DNA from: Cloacimonetes bacterium UBA6081
GTDB taxonomy: Bacteria > Cloacimonadota > Cloacimonadia > Cloacimonadales > Cloacimonadaceae
Direction of reading: 5' to 3'
Length of the DNA stretch: 13,673 bases
Assembly (NCBI GenBank): GCA_002428685.1
Contig: DIXL01000083.1
Location: 1-13,673 of the forward strand
This document shows, one piece after another, positions 6,341 through 13,298 of the stretch; position 1 is the first letter of the stretch, and the number at the start of each line of letters is the position of its first letter. The notes beneath the pieces are model-generated. The model did not search any database. It was not told where the DNA came from and saw nothing but the letters and a program-made list of their open reading frames with translations. The position numbers and the translations under genes are program-made.

Positions 6341-8200
6341 ATGTCTCTAAAACGTATTGACCTTTTAATCTGCTGTGGTTCCGGCTGCGTAAGCTCCGGT
6401 GCACTAAAGATTAAAGAACGGTTTCACGAGGTTTTGCAAGAAAAAGGCCTCGTAAATGAGATCAACATCATCGAAACCGGTTGTATGGGGCCCTGCGATT
6501 ATGGCCCGGTTATGGTGATCTATCCCGAAGGTATCTTCTATAAAAAGGTAACCCCCGAGGATGTGGAGGAAATTGTTTCCGATCACTTCATCAAAGGACG
6601 TCCCGTAGCCAGACTTATGCTTCAGGACGAAGAAGAAAAAACCTTCAGCACCCAAAAGGAAGTGCCTTTTTACCAGAAACAGGTGAAGGTTGCCCTGGCA
6701 AATTGCGGTTACATTGACCCCGAAAGCATTGATGAATACATCGCCACCGGCGGTTATGAAGCTTTGGGCACGGTGCTTACCACAATGAGTCCTCAGGATG
6801 CCATTGAGGTTATCAAGAAATCCGGTTTGCGCGGACGTGGTGGCGGAGGATTCCCCACTTACTTGAAGTGGCAAATGGTGCATGATAACCAGGCGGAAGA
6901 GAAATACATTATTTGTAATGGCGACGAAGGCGATCCTGGTGCCTTTATGGACCGCAGCCTGCTGGAAGGTGATCCGCACCGCATTTTGGAAGGGATGATG
7001 ATCTCAGCTTTTGCTATGGGTGCTACTTCTGGTTTCTTTTACATCCGTGCAGAATACCCCCTGGCTATCAAACGCATCAAGCATGCCATTGCTCAGGCCA
7101 AAGAATTGGGATTGATGGGACGCAGTATCTTCGGCAGCAAGTTCAGTTTTGATGCTGAAGTCCGCACCGGAGCCGGAGCTTTTGTCTGCGGCGAGGAAAC
7201 TGCCCTGATTAACTCTATCGAAGGTCAACGCGGCAATCCAACTCCCAAACCGCCCTATCCAGCCGTGCAAGGCCTTTGGGGTAAACCTACAGTGGTAAAC
7301 AATGTGGAAACCTATGGCAACATACCCACCATATTCCTTAAAGGTGCAGATTGGTTTGCATCCATGGGAACCGAAACCAGCAAAGGGACAAAGGTTTTTG
7401 CCCTCACAGGTGATATCCGCAATACCGGTTTGGTGGAAGTTCCAATGGGCATAACTCTGCGCGAAATGATTTTCGATGTGGGTGGCGGGATGAGTGGCGG
7501 ACACAAGTTCAAAGCTGTGCAGTTGGGTGGCCCCAGTGGTGGTTGCCTTACTACTCAGCACCTGGATGTGCCGGTGGATTACGAAAGCCTGAAAGAACGC
7601 GGAGCCATGATGGGTTCCGGCGGTGTGATTGTAATGAACGACGAAAAATGCATGGTGAATGTGGCCAAGTTCTTTATGGATTTCTGCGTGGACGAATCCT
7701 GCGGAAAGTGCTCTCCCTGCCGAATTGGCTTAAAGCAGATGCTGGATATTCTTACCCGCATTGATAGCGGCTATGGCAAGGAAGGCGACATTGAAGAACT
7801 GCAACGCCTGGGCGAAGCAATCAGCAAGCTCTCGTTGTGTGGACTGGGGCAATCTGCTCCCAACCCAGTGCTTTCTACCATTCGCTTTTTCCGTGAGGAA
7901 TATGAATCACATATTCGCGATAAGAGCTGTGCCACAAAGGTTTGCCTGGATTTGATGCACTTTCACATTGATAAAAACCGTTGCATAGGCTGCTCCCTTT
8001 GTGCTAAAAAATGCCCGGTTAGCTGCATTAGTGGCAGCCGTGACGAGAAATATACCATTAACCAACTGCCTTGCGTTAAGTGCGGAAACTGCATGGACGT
8101 ATGCCCGGTAAAAGCTGTTACAAAAGTTCCCGGCATGCATCCCGAGGTAGCTGCCAAACGCTTAGCAGAAACTAAATTATCCCATAATTACGATGAATAA
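6341..8200 (+). CDS. hydB: NuoF-like flavin subunit of electron-bifurcating hydrogenase (HydB type), copy 1
   Basis: A 619-residue flavin subunit. Domains in order: an N-terminal thioredoxin-like [2Fe-2S] domain (C11 or C12, C16, C48, C52); the NuoF core, with RGRGGGGFP at 164-172 for FMN and CGEETALINSIEGQRGNP at 283-300; the 4Fe-4S N3-type site (C454, C457, C460, C500); and a C-terminal bacterial ferredoxin domain with two 4Fe-4S motifs (C548-C551-C554-C558 and C578-C581-C584-C588). This is the full HydB layout of bifurcating hydrogenases, where FMN is the site of NAD(P)H and ferredoxin coupling. GGAGGAG precedes the ATG. The paralogue at 8666 lacks both terminal clusters. The N- and C-terminal clusters should serve as electron entry or exit points. 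Confidence 0.93.
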   Translation: MSLKRIDLLICCGSGCVSSGALKIKERFHEVLQEKGLVNEINIIETGCMGPCDYGPVMVIYPEGIFYKKVTPEDVEEIVSDHFIKGRPVARLMLQDEEEKTFSTQKEVPFYQKQVKVALANCGYIDPESIDEYIATGGYEALGTVLTTMSPQDAIEVIKKSGLRGRGGGGFPTYLKWQMVHDNQAEEKYIICNGDEGDPGAFMDRSLLEGDPHRILEGMMISAFAMGATSGFFYIRAEYPLAIKRIKHAIAQAKELGLMGRSIFGSKFSFDAEVRTGAGAFVCGEETALINSIEGQRGNPTPKPPYPAVQGLWGKPTVVNNVETYGNIPTIFLKGADWFASMGTETSKGTKVFALTGDIRNTGLVEVPMGITLREMIFDVGGGMSGGHKFKAVQLGGPSGGCLTTQHLDVPVDYESLKERGAMMGSGGVIVMNDEKCMVNVAKFFMDFCVDESCGKCSPCRIGLKQMLDILTRIDSGYGKEGDIEELQRLGEAISKLSLCGLGQSAPNPVLSTIRFFREEYESHIRDKSCATKVCLDLMHFHIDKNRCIGCSLCAKKCPVSCISGSRDEKYTINQLPCVKCGNCMDVCPVKAVTKVPGMHPEVAAKRLAETKLSHNYDE

Positions 8201-8210
8201 AGGGGAAGGT

Positions 8211-8666
8211 ATGACATTAGAAATATGCCGAAAATATGCTCCCAACAAGGATAACCTGATCCAGATTCTCCATGAGATTCAGGATACGCATCCTCAGCAT
8301 TACATTTCAGCCGCTGCCGTTGATATTGTCGCCGAGTATTTACACGTGCCGGCCAATCACATCTATGGCGTGCTGACGTTTTACACCATGTATAGCACCA
8401 CCCCGCGGGGAAGGAATATCATTCGTTTGTGCGAATCCCCACCTTGCTACATAAAAGGTTCGGACAACATCCTGCGCCGCTTGAAAACTGTTCTAGGAGT
8501 AGGAACCGGTGAAACCACCAAAGACGGTGCGTTTACTCTGGAACTGTGCGCTTGCCTTGGGGTTTGCGGAAACGCACCGGTAATGATGATAAATGACGAC
8601 GTTTATGGCGATCTAACCGAAGAAAAGGTGGAAGAAATTGTGAACAAGATCAGGGGGGCAAAATAA
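8211..8666 (+). CDS. NuoE-like [2Fe-2S] subunit, copy 2
   Basis: A 151-residue second NuoE/HydC-family protein. Helical N terminus, GVLTFYTMYSTTPRGRN at 53-69, then ligands C74-x4-C79 and C115-x3-C119. An extra cysteine, C113, lies next to the second pair. ATG 8211 is preferred over ATG 8193 because AAAGGGGAAGG stands just before it, whereas 8193 overlaps the preceding gene's stop with no ribosome site. The gene shares the TAATG junction with the second NuoF-like gene, so the two are probably made in equal amounts and form a pair. Its relation to the first NuoE is clear but not close. Confidence 0.88.
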   Translation: MTLEICRKYAPNKDNLIQILHEIQDTHPQHYISAAAVDIVAEYLHVPANHIYGVLTFYTMYSTTPRGRNIIRLCESPPCYIKGSDNILRRLKTVLGVGTGETTKDGAFTLELCACLGVCGNAPVMMINDDVYGDLTEEKVEEIVNKIRGAK

Positions 8667-10228
8667 TGAAATACTATCGCAGCCACGTTCTGGTCTCTAT
8701 TAACGAGACTTCCCTCGCTTCCGGAGTGCAGGCTTTTATCGCTGCCCTACGCAGTGAATTGGCCAAGCACAACCTTTCCGAAGAAATCAACATCCTGGAA
8801 ACAGGTCCGCTTGGCTTCTTTGGCCGTGGGATCAGCCTTACCGTTTATCCCGAAAATGTAAACTATGAATCTGTAAAGATAGAAGACATCCCCGAATTGG
8901 TGGATGAGCACTTCTTGAAAGGACGTCCGGTTTCCCGCATTATGCTGGATACTACAGGCAAGTACAGCCCTAAGCTCAATTATGAAAATCGCATAGTTCT
9001 GCGTAACTCCGGCATTATTGACCCCGAAAACATTGATGAATACATCGGTGCCGGCGGCTATGAAGCCTGGGAAAAAGCTTTAACTCAAATGCAGCCCACC
9101 GAGATAATTGCCGAAGTGAAGAAATCCGGTTTGCGTGGACGCGGTGGAGCAGGATTTCCGGCTGGAGTGAAATGGGGCTTCACTGCTCCCATCGAGGCAC
9201 CGCAGAAATATGTGGTGGTAAATGCTGACGAAGGCGAACCCGGGACCTTTAAAGACCGTTTGATTATGGAAGGTGATCCCCATCAACTGCTTGAAGGCAT
9301 CATGATTTGTGCCCGCGCGGTAGGTGCCACCAAAGCCTATATCTACATCCGCGGCGAATACAAACTCTGCATTTCCCGTTTGGAAAAAGCCATCAATCAA
9401 GCTCGTGAATATGGCATTTTGGGCACAAACATCTTTGAAAGTGGTTTTGATTTGGATATCTTTATCAAAATCGGTGCCGGAGCTTATGTTTGCGGCGAAG
9501 AAACTGCCCTGATCGAATCCCTGGAAGGCAACCGCGGTAATCCACGCTGGAAACCACCCTTCCCAGGTGTAAAAGGTCTTTGGCAAGCCCCTTCTGTGGT
9601 AAATAATGTGGAAACCCTGGCCAATGTGCCGTTCATTATTGCCAAAGGTGCCGATGAATTCATCAAACACGGAACACCTGAATGCACCGGAACCAAGGTC
9701 TATACTATCCTTGGCGATGTGGCTCATCCGGGATTATGTGAAGTGGATATGGGCACAACCCTGCGCACCATAATCAACGAATATGCCGGTGGCATGAAAA
9801 AAGGCTTCCGCTTTAAAGCTGCCCTTGTGGGTGGAGCGGCAGGTGTAATTTTGCCAGATCGTCTGCTGGACGTGAAGATGGATTTTGTCAGCCTGAACCA
9901 ATATGCAGCCGTGCTTGGCAGTGGTGCCATCCTGGTGATGAACGAACATCAGAGCATTGTGGATATGCTGTGGAGCATCCTGCGTTTCTTCCGCCACGAA
10001 TCCTGTGGTAAATGCGCCCCCTGCCGCAATGGTACGCAGCATCTTTACAAGCTGATTTCCAAGATACGCAAAGGCGAAGGCACCATGGAAGACGTGGAAC
10101 TGATGCAAACCATTGCCGAAACCATGTTCCACACCTCCTTCTGTGCGTTGGGTCAATCGCCCATCATGGCTATTCGCAGTGCCATTGAAAACTTCCGCGA
10201 TGAATTCATTGAAATAACTAAAAAGTAA
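8666..10228 (+). CDS. NuoF-like flavin subunit, copy 2, with cluster-less N-terminal domain
   Basis: A 520-residue NuoF paralogue. The FMN/NADH core is intact (RGRGGAGFP at 157-165, VNADEGEPGTFKDR near 185-198, CGEETALIESLEGNRGNP at 276-293), as is the N3-type 4Fe-4S site (C447, C450, C453, C493). Residues 1-95 align without gaps to the N-terminal [2Fe-2S] domain of the gene at 6341, but all ligand positions are changed: Ser11, Ile12, Ser16, Pro48 and Phe52 replace Cys. The C-terminal double 4Fe-4S domain is absent; the protein ends at FRDEFIEITKK. AGGGGGG lies 7 nt before the ATG. It should still bind FMN, NAD(H) and one 4Fe-4S cluster. It may be a second NAD(P)H-oxidising unit or a regulatory pseudo-subunit. 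Confidence 0.9.
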   Translation: MKYYRSHVLVSINETSLASGVQAFIAALRSELAKHNLSEEINILETGPLGFFGRGISLTVYPENVNYESVKIEDIPELVDEHFLKGRPVSRIMLDTTGKYSPKLNYENRIVLRNSGIIDPENIDEYIGAGGYEAWEKALTQMQPTEIIAEVKKSGLRGRGGAGFPAGVKWGFTAPIEAPQKYVVVNADEGEPGTFKDRLIMEGDPHQLLEGIMICARAVGATKAYIYIRGEYKLCISRLEKAINQAREYGILGTNIFESGFDLDIFIKIGAGAYVCGEETALIESLEGNRGNPRWKPPFPGVKGLWQAPSVVNNVETLANVPFIIAKGADEFIKHGTPECTGTKVYTILGDVAHPGLCEVDMGTTLRTIINEYAGGMKKGFRFKAALVGGAAGVILPDRLLDVKMDFVSLNQYAAVLGSGAILVMNEHQSIVDMLWSILRFFRHESCGKCAPCRNGTQHLYKLISKIRKGEGTMEDVELMQTIAETMFHTSFCALGQSPIMAIRSAIENFRDEFIEITKK

Positions 10229-10244
10229 TAAGAGGATTGAGATT

Positions 10245-12029
10245 ATGGCTAAACAAGTCAACGTCTTTATTGACGGTCATCATCTGGAAGTTCCGGATAC
10301 GATGACGATTATCGAAGCCGCAGATAAACACGGAATCTATATTCCCCGCCTGTGCTATCACCCCGATCTGCCACCTACGGCAAATTGCGGTGTTTGCGTG
10401 GTGGAAATTTCTGGAAACCCGACTCCCAAGCGTGCATGCTGCACACCTGTTACTGAAGGCATGAAAATTGCCACCAATAGCAAGAAATTACGTTCCTATC
10501 GCAAAACTTTGGTGGAAATGATTCTTTCCAATCACGAAGTAACCTGCCCCACCTGTTCTGCCAACAACAAATGCGAACTGCAAACCCTGTCCAATAACCT
10601 GGGTGTGGATCCCGACGCTTTGCCTAACATCCTGGTAAAGCAACCGGTGGATAACACAAGTTTGTCAATTGTCCGCGACGTAAATAAATGCATCGCTTGC
10701 GGACGCTGCATCACTGTCTGTAACGAAGTGCAAACCGTATATGCGCTCACCTTTGCCGATCGTGGCATCGATGCGCATGTGGATACAGCCTTTGCCAACG
10801 GCATGGCCAATAGCCCTTGCGTAAATTGCGGCCAGTGCACAGTTTATTGCCCAACCGGTGCCCTGCGCGAAAGAAGCGAAGTGGATGCCGTGTGGGAAGC
10901 TATATTGGATCCCGAAAAGCATGTGGTGGTTCAGGAAGCTCCGGCAATTCGTGTGTCTTTGGGTGAAGAATTTGGTTTACCCTTGGGAACCGTTACTGCC
11001 AAAAAAATGTATGCTGCCCTTCGCAAGATCGGTTTTGATGCAATTATGGATACCAATTTTACCGCTGACCTTACTATCATGGAAGAAGGCACAGAACTGG
11101 TTACCAGGCTGACAACCGGAGGAAAACTTCCTTTGGTTACATCCTGCTCTCCCGGCTGGATCAAATTTATGGAAACCTATTATCCCGATTTGGCCGATTG
11201 CATTTCCACAGCCAAAAGCCCCATGAGCATGTTTGGCGTGCTGAGCAAAACCTATTATGCGCAGGAACAGAAAATTGATCCTGCCAAGATAGTTTCTGTA
11301 GCTGTAATGCCCTGCACAGCCAAAAAGTTTGAAGCCCGCCGTCCCGAAATGCGTGACAGCGGATTTCAGGATACAGACTATGTGCTCACCACCCGCGAAT
11401 TCATTCACATGATTAAAGAAGCGGGTATCGACTTTGCCAAACTAAGCGATGAAGATGCCGATGAAGGTATGAGCTTCTACACTGGCGCCGGAACCATTTT
11501 TGGTGCCACCGGTGGCGTGATGGAAGCTGCAATCCGCAGTGCCTACACACTGGTAACCGGACAGGAATTAGATGCAATCGACATCCAGAGTGTCCGTGGA
11601 CTTGTAGGCGTGAAAGAAGCAACCATCCCTGTTCCTGGCTTTGGGGATCTGCGTGTGGCAGTGGCTCATGGGCTTTCCAATGCCCGCATTCTTATGGATG
11701 CCGTGCGTGAAGGTCTGAAAACTACAGGCGAATCTCCCTGGCATTTCATTGAAATAATGGCTTGCCCGGGTGGCTGCGTTGGTGGTGGAGGACAGCCTTA
11801 TGGCAATGATATGGCTTCCCGTGCTCGCAGAGGTTTGGCTTTATACGAAGAAGATGCCAGTTTGCCCGTGCGTAAATCGCATCACAATCCTGAAGTAGCA
11901 CGCATTTACGAAAGATACTTGGGTTCGCCGAATTCGGAATTAGCGCATAAACTGCTGCATACCCATTACTTCAAACGCTCAGTTTATAACGGACAGATTA
12001 CCGAGGAAGCTACTCACAAGCATCACTGA
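10245..12029 (+). CDS. hydA: catalytic [FeFe]-hydrogenase subunit HydA (M3 type)
   Basis: A 594-residue catalytic subunit of the M3 layout. It carries an N-terminal [2Fe-2S] domain (C37, C48, C51, C65 or C66), a His-ligated 4Fe-4S site (H97-x3-C101-x2-C104-x5-C110) and two 4Fe-4S motifs (C149-C152-C155-C159; C192-C195-C198-C202). The H-cluster domain has L1 TSCSPGW at 299-305, L2 MPCTAKKFE at 355-363 and L3 MACPGGCVGGGGQP at 505-518, followed by the small-subunit-like tail KSHHNPEVARIYERYLG. It reduces protons or oxidises H2. T. maritima HydA carries an extra C-terminal [2Fe-2S] domain, absent here. L1 has Ser at the second position of the classical CC pair. AGAGGA stands 8 nt before the ATG. 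It is the last gene of the operon, directly before a terminator. Maturation genes hydE, hydF and hydG are not in the window. Confidence 0.95.
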   Translation: MAKQVNVFIDGHHLEVPDTMTIIEAADKHGIYIPRLCYHPDLPPTANCGVCVVEISGNPTPKRACCTPVTEGMKIATNSKKLRSYRKTLVEMILSNHEVTCPTCSANNKCELQTLSNNLGVDPDALPNILVKQPVDNTSLSIVRDVNKCIACGRCITVCNEVQTVYALTFADRGIDAHVDTAFANGMANSPCVNCGQCTVYCPTGALRERSEVDAVWEAILDPEKHVVVQEAPAIRVSLGEEFGLPLGTVTAKKMYAALRKIGFDAIMDTNFTADLTIMEEGTELVTRLTTGGKLPLVTSCSPGWIKFMETYYPDLADCISTAKSPMSMFGVLSKTYYAQEQKIDPAKIVSVAVMPCTAKKFEARRPEMRDSGFQDTDYVLTTREFIHMIKEAGIDFAKLSDEDADEGMSFYTGAGTIFGATGGVMEAAIRSAYTLVTGQELDAIDIQSVRGLVGVKEATIPVPGFGDLRVAVAHGLSNARILMDAVREGLKTTGESPWHFIEIMACPGGCVGGGGQPYGNDMASRARRGLALYEEDASLPVRKSHHNPEVARIYERYLGSPNSELAHKLLHTHYFKRSVYNGQITEEATHKHH

Positions 12030-12046
12030 TATTATCTAAATAACAT

Positions 12047-12086
12047 AAAGGTGGAAGCGTTATCGGCTTCCACCTTTGTTGTTTTT
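12047..12086 (+). terminator. Rho-independent terminator of the hydrogenase operon
   Basis: AAAGGTGGAAGC (12047-12058) pairs perfectly with GCTTCCACCTTT (12066-12077) across a 7-nt loop, and is followed by GTTGTTTTT. It begins 17 bp after the hydA stop. Confidence 0.93.
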
Positions 12087-12123
12087 ACAGGTATGGCGTC
12101 ATTATAACCATCAAGTGTGAGTA

Positions 12124-12253
12124 GCTGCAGCTACTAAGTGTGGAGTCGTTTAAGCCATCCCGAAGATAAAAGATATCACCCAATTTCAAGGCTTAAAGGA
12201 CTACACACGACACTAATAGAGCTAAACATGATTGCACGTTTGTAGTCAATGTT
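12124..12253. repeat. structured intergenic repeat, copy 1
   Basis: About 130 bp. From TGTGGAGTCGTT (12139) to CTACACACG (12209) it matches copy 2 except for a one-base insertion and three substitutions; after that only the end (GCACGTTTGTAGTC, 12235-12247) is shared. Two inverted repeats lie inside: TTTAAGCC 12149-12156 with GGCTTAAA 12190-12197, and GACTACACACG 12199-12209 with CGTTTGTAGTC 12237-12247 (one mismatch). Confidence 0.8.
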
Positions 12254-12310
12254 GCAGCAAAAAATCACAATAGCTATGGATTTCCCAAGACAACATCGAC
12301 TCCAAACTTA

Positions 12311-12435
12311 CAGCAACTGCTAATTGTGGAGTCGTTAAGCCTTCCCCAAGATCAAAGATATCACCCAATTTCAAGGCTTAAAGGACTACACACGGCAATA
12401 TCCCACACAAGACTGCACGTTTGTAGTCCATGTCG
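12311..12435. repeat. structured intergenic repeat, copy 2
   Basis: About 125 bp, the best-formed copy. TTAAGCCTT 12335-12343 pairs perfectly with AAGGCTTAA 12373-12381. GGACTACACACG 12383-12394 pairs with CGTTTGTAGTCC 12418-12429 with one mismatch. The two hairpins sit back to back, as in copy 1, and the first loop (AAGATCAAAGATATCACCC region) is strongly conserved. Confidence 0.8.
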
Positions 12436-12437
12436 CC

Positions 12438-12488
12438 GGAGTCGTTAAGCCTTCCCCAAGATCAAAGTTATCACCCAATTTCAAGGTT
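12438..12488. repeat. structured intergenic repeat, copy 3, truncated
   Basis: GGAGTCGTTAAGCCTTCCCC through TTTCAAGG is identical to copy 2 apart from one base (GTTATC for GATATC). It then diverges (TTGCAAAG), so the right half of the first stem is lost and the second hairpin is missing. Confidence 0.75.
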
Positions 12489-12527
12489 GCAAAGATTATA
12501 TCCTTAGCACTATGAAATACTTGAGAT

Positions 12528-12845
12528 TTAAATAACCTTTCTCATCTCTTGTTTTATTGAGAGAATAAAAGGGTTTTCCTCCAGTTCTTCCGGACGGATG
12601 GGGTGAGGCTCAATACGTAAATCCACTTTTCTCCTTGCCCGCATTAGCAGCATGGTATCTTCTATGATATTATCCGTCCAATCCTTGGAGACTACAATCA
12701 AATCTATATCACTATCTTTGGTTGCAGACCCATTGGCAAATGAACCAAAAAGATATATTGCATCAAGCGAAATCAACTCTTTCACAATCTCGGCATATTG
12801 CCTGATAATTTGGTTCAATTGTGCTTTAGACAAGTTAGTAGCCAT
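12528..12845 (-). CDS. minimal nucleotidyltransferase (MNT), putative antitoxin of right-hand pair
   Basis: A 105-residue stand-alone nucleotidyltransferase domain. LFGSFANG at 32-39 and DSDIDL at 44-49 form G34-S35-x10-D46-x-D48. VDLRIEP near 74-80 could supply the third acidic residue (D75). The gene starts inside the end of the HEPN gene (31-bp overlap) but has its own ribosome site, GAGGAG, 8 nt before the ATG. It is only distantly similar to the MNT at 839. As in other HEPN/MNT modules, nucleotidylation of the HEPN partner is the likely role. The gene runs towards the hydrogenase operon, with the repeats between them. Confidence 0.85.
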   Translation of the reverse strand: MATNLSKAQLNQIIRQYAEIVKELISLDAIYLFGSFANGSATKDSDIDLIVVSKDWTDNIIEDTMLLMRARRKVDLRIEPHPIRPEELEENPFILSIKQEMRKVI

Positions 12846-13213
12846 TGGTAAAGCTCCTCTACAATTTTCACCTGTTTCACAGTGTATTCTTTATTACAGG
12901 TTTGATAGAACCTGTTCTTGTAATCTGGATACCGTGCGCTAATATTGAAAGTAGTAATCTCATCCAGCTTTTCCTTGATTTCTTCATCAATCTCAATGCC
13001 ACTTAGTACTGCTAAGCGTGATAAATCATGAATTTTTGGCAATGGCCCATCATTTTGCATAACAAATATTGCCTTCAAGGTTTTCTCTATTAGCAAATGC
13101 CCAATAAATAACGTCCAATGATACTGCTTGTTAGCAAGCATAATGTGCATGGTCTCCAAATCTGCCTGAGCGGTTTGTAACCAATAATCTCGATATTTCT
13201 CATTGTCCGGCAT
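12815..13213 (-). CDS. HEPN-domain protein of right-hand HEPN/MNT pair
   Basis: A 132-residue HEPN-domain protein (all-alpha). Family landmarks are YRDYWLQTAQADLETM near 7-22, FIGHLLIEKTLKAIF at 36-50, the PKIHDLSRL motif at 59-67, and FNISARYPDY at 89-98. I find no R-x4-6-H motif, so unlike the left-hand HEPN it lacks the residues expected for RNase activity, though R94 is the conserved ARYPD arginine of this subfamily. GAAGGA lies about 8 nt before the ATG, and a promoter is visible upstream. The gene precedes and overlaps its MNT partner. It may be a substrate-binding partner of MNT or a toxin with a different active site. Confidence 0.85.
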   Translation of the reverse strand: MPDNEKYRDYWLQTAQADLETMHIMLANKQYHWTLFIGHLLIEKTLKAIFVMQNDGPLPKIHDLSRLAVLSGIEIDEEIKEKLDEITTFNISARYPDYKNRFYQTCNKEYTVKQVKIVEELYQWLLTCLKHN

Positions 13214-13270
13214 GTATCACATCCTTCTAACTATTTCTTTACCTAATGGCTTTATAACCTGAGATATGCT

Positions 13271-13298
13271 AAAATAACAAACCCCCGATTAAAGTCAA
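13271..13298 (-). promoter_or_regulatory. sigma-70-type promoter for the right HEPN/MNT pair
   Basis: Read on the minus strand: TTGACT (13298-13293), a 16-bp spacer, then TATTTT (13276-13271). Transcription would begin near 13264, about 50 bp before the HEPN start codon. Confidence 0.55.

Larger units (their letters stand above)
12087..12527. other. gene-free stretch between convergent operons, filled by repeats
   Basis: No coding frame is supported in these 440 bp. The stretch lies between the hydA terminator and the 3' end of the minus-strand MNT gene. It holds a 16-bp perfect palindrome AGTAGCTGCAGCTACT (12120-12135) and three copies of a structured repeat, listed separately. Between copies 1 and 2, about 12254-12310 is unique AT-rich sequence in which I see nothing. 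Confidence 0.7.

Noticed and set aside
9080..9727. Long minus-strand open frames opposite the NuoF, HydA and other genes
   Set aside because: They are antisense to genes with clear motifs on the plus strand and have no recognisable domains or ribosome sites.
4895..12029. Membrane NADH dehydrogenase (complex I) operon
   Set aside because: NuoE and NuoF are present, but no membrane subunits, NuoG or quinone module follow; HydA shows this is a soluble hydrogenase.
12087..12527. CRISPR array suggested by three direct repeats
   Set aside because: The units are 125-130 bp, irregularly spaced, with internal hairpins and no unique spacers of constant size, and no cas gene is present.
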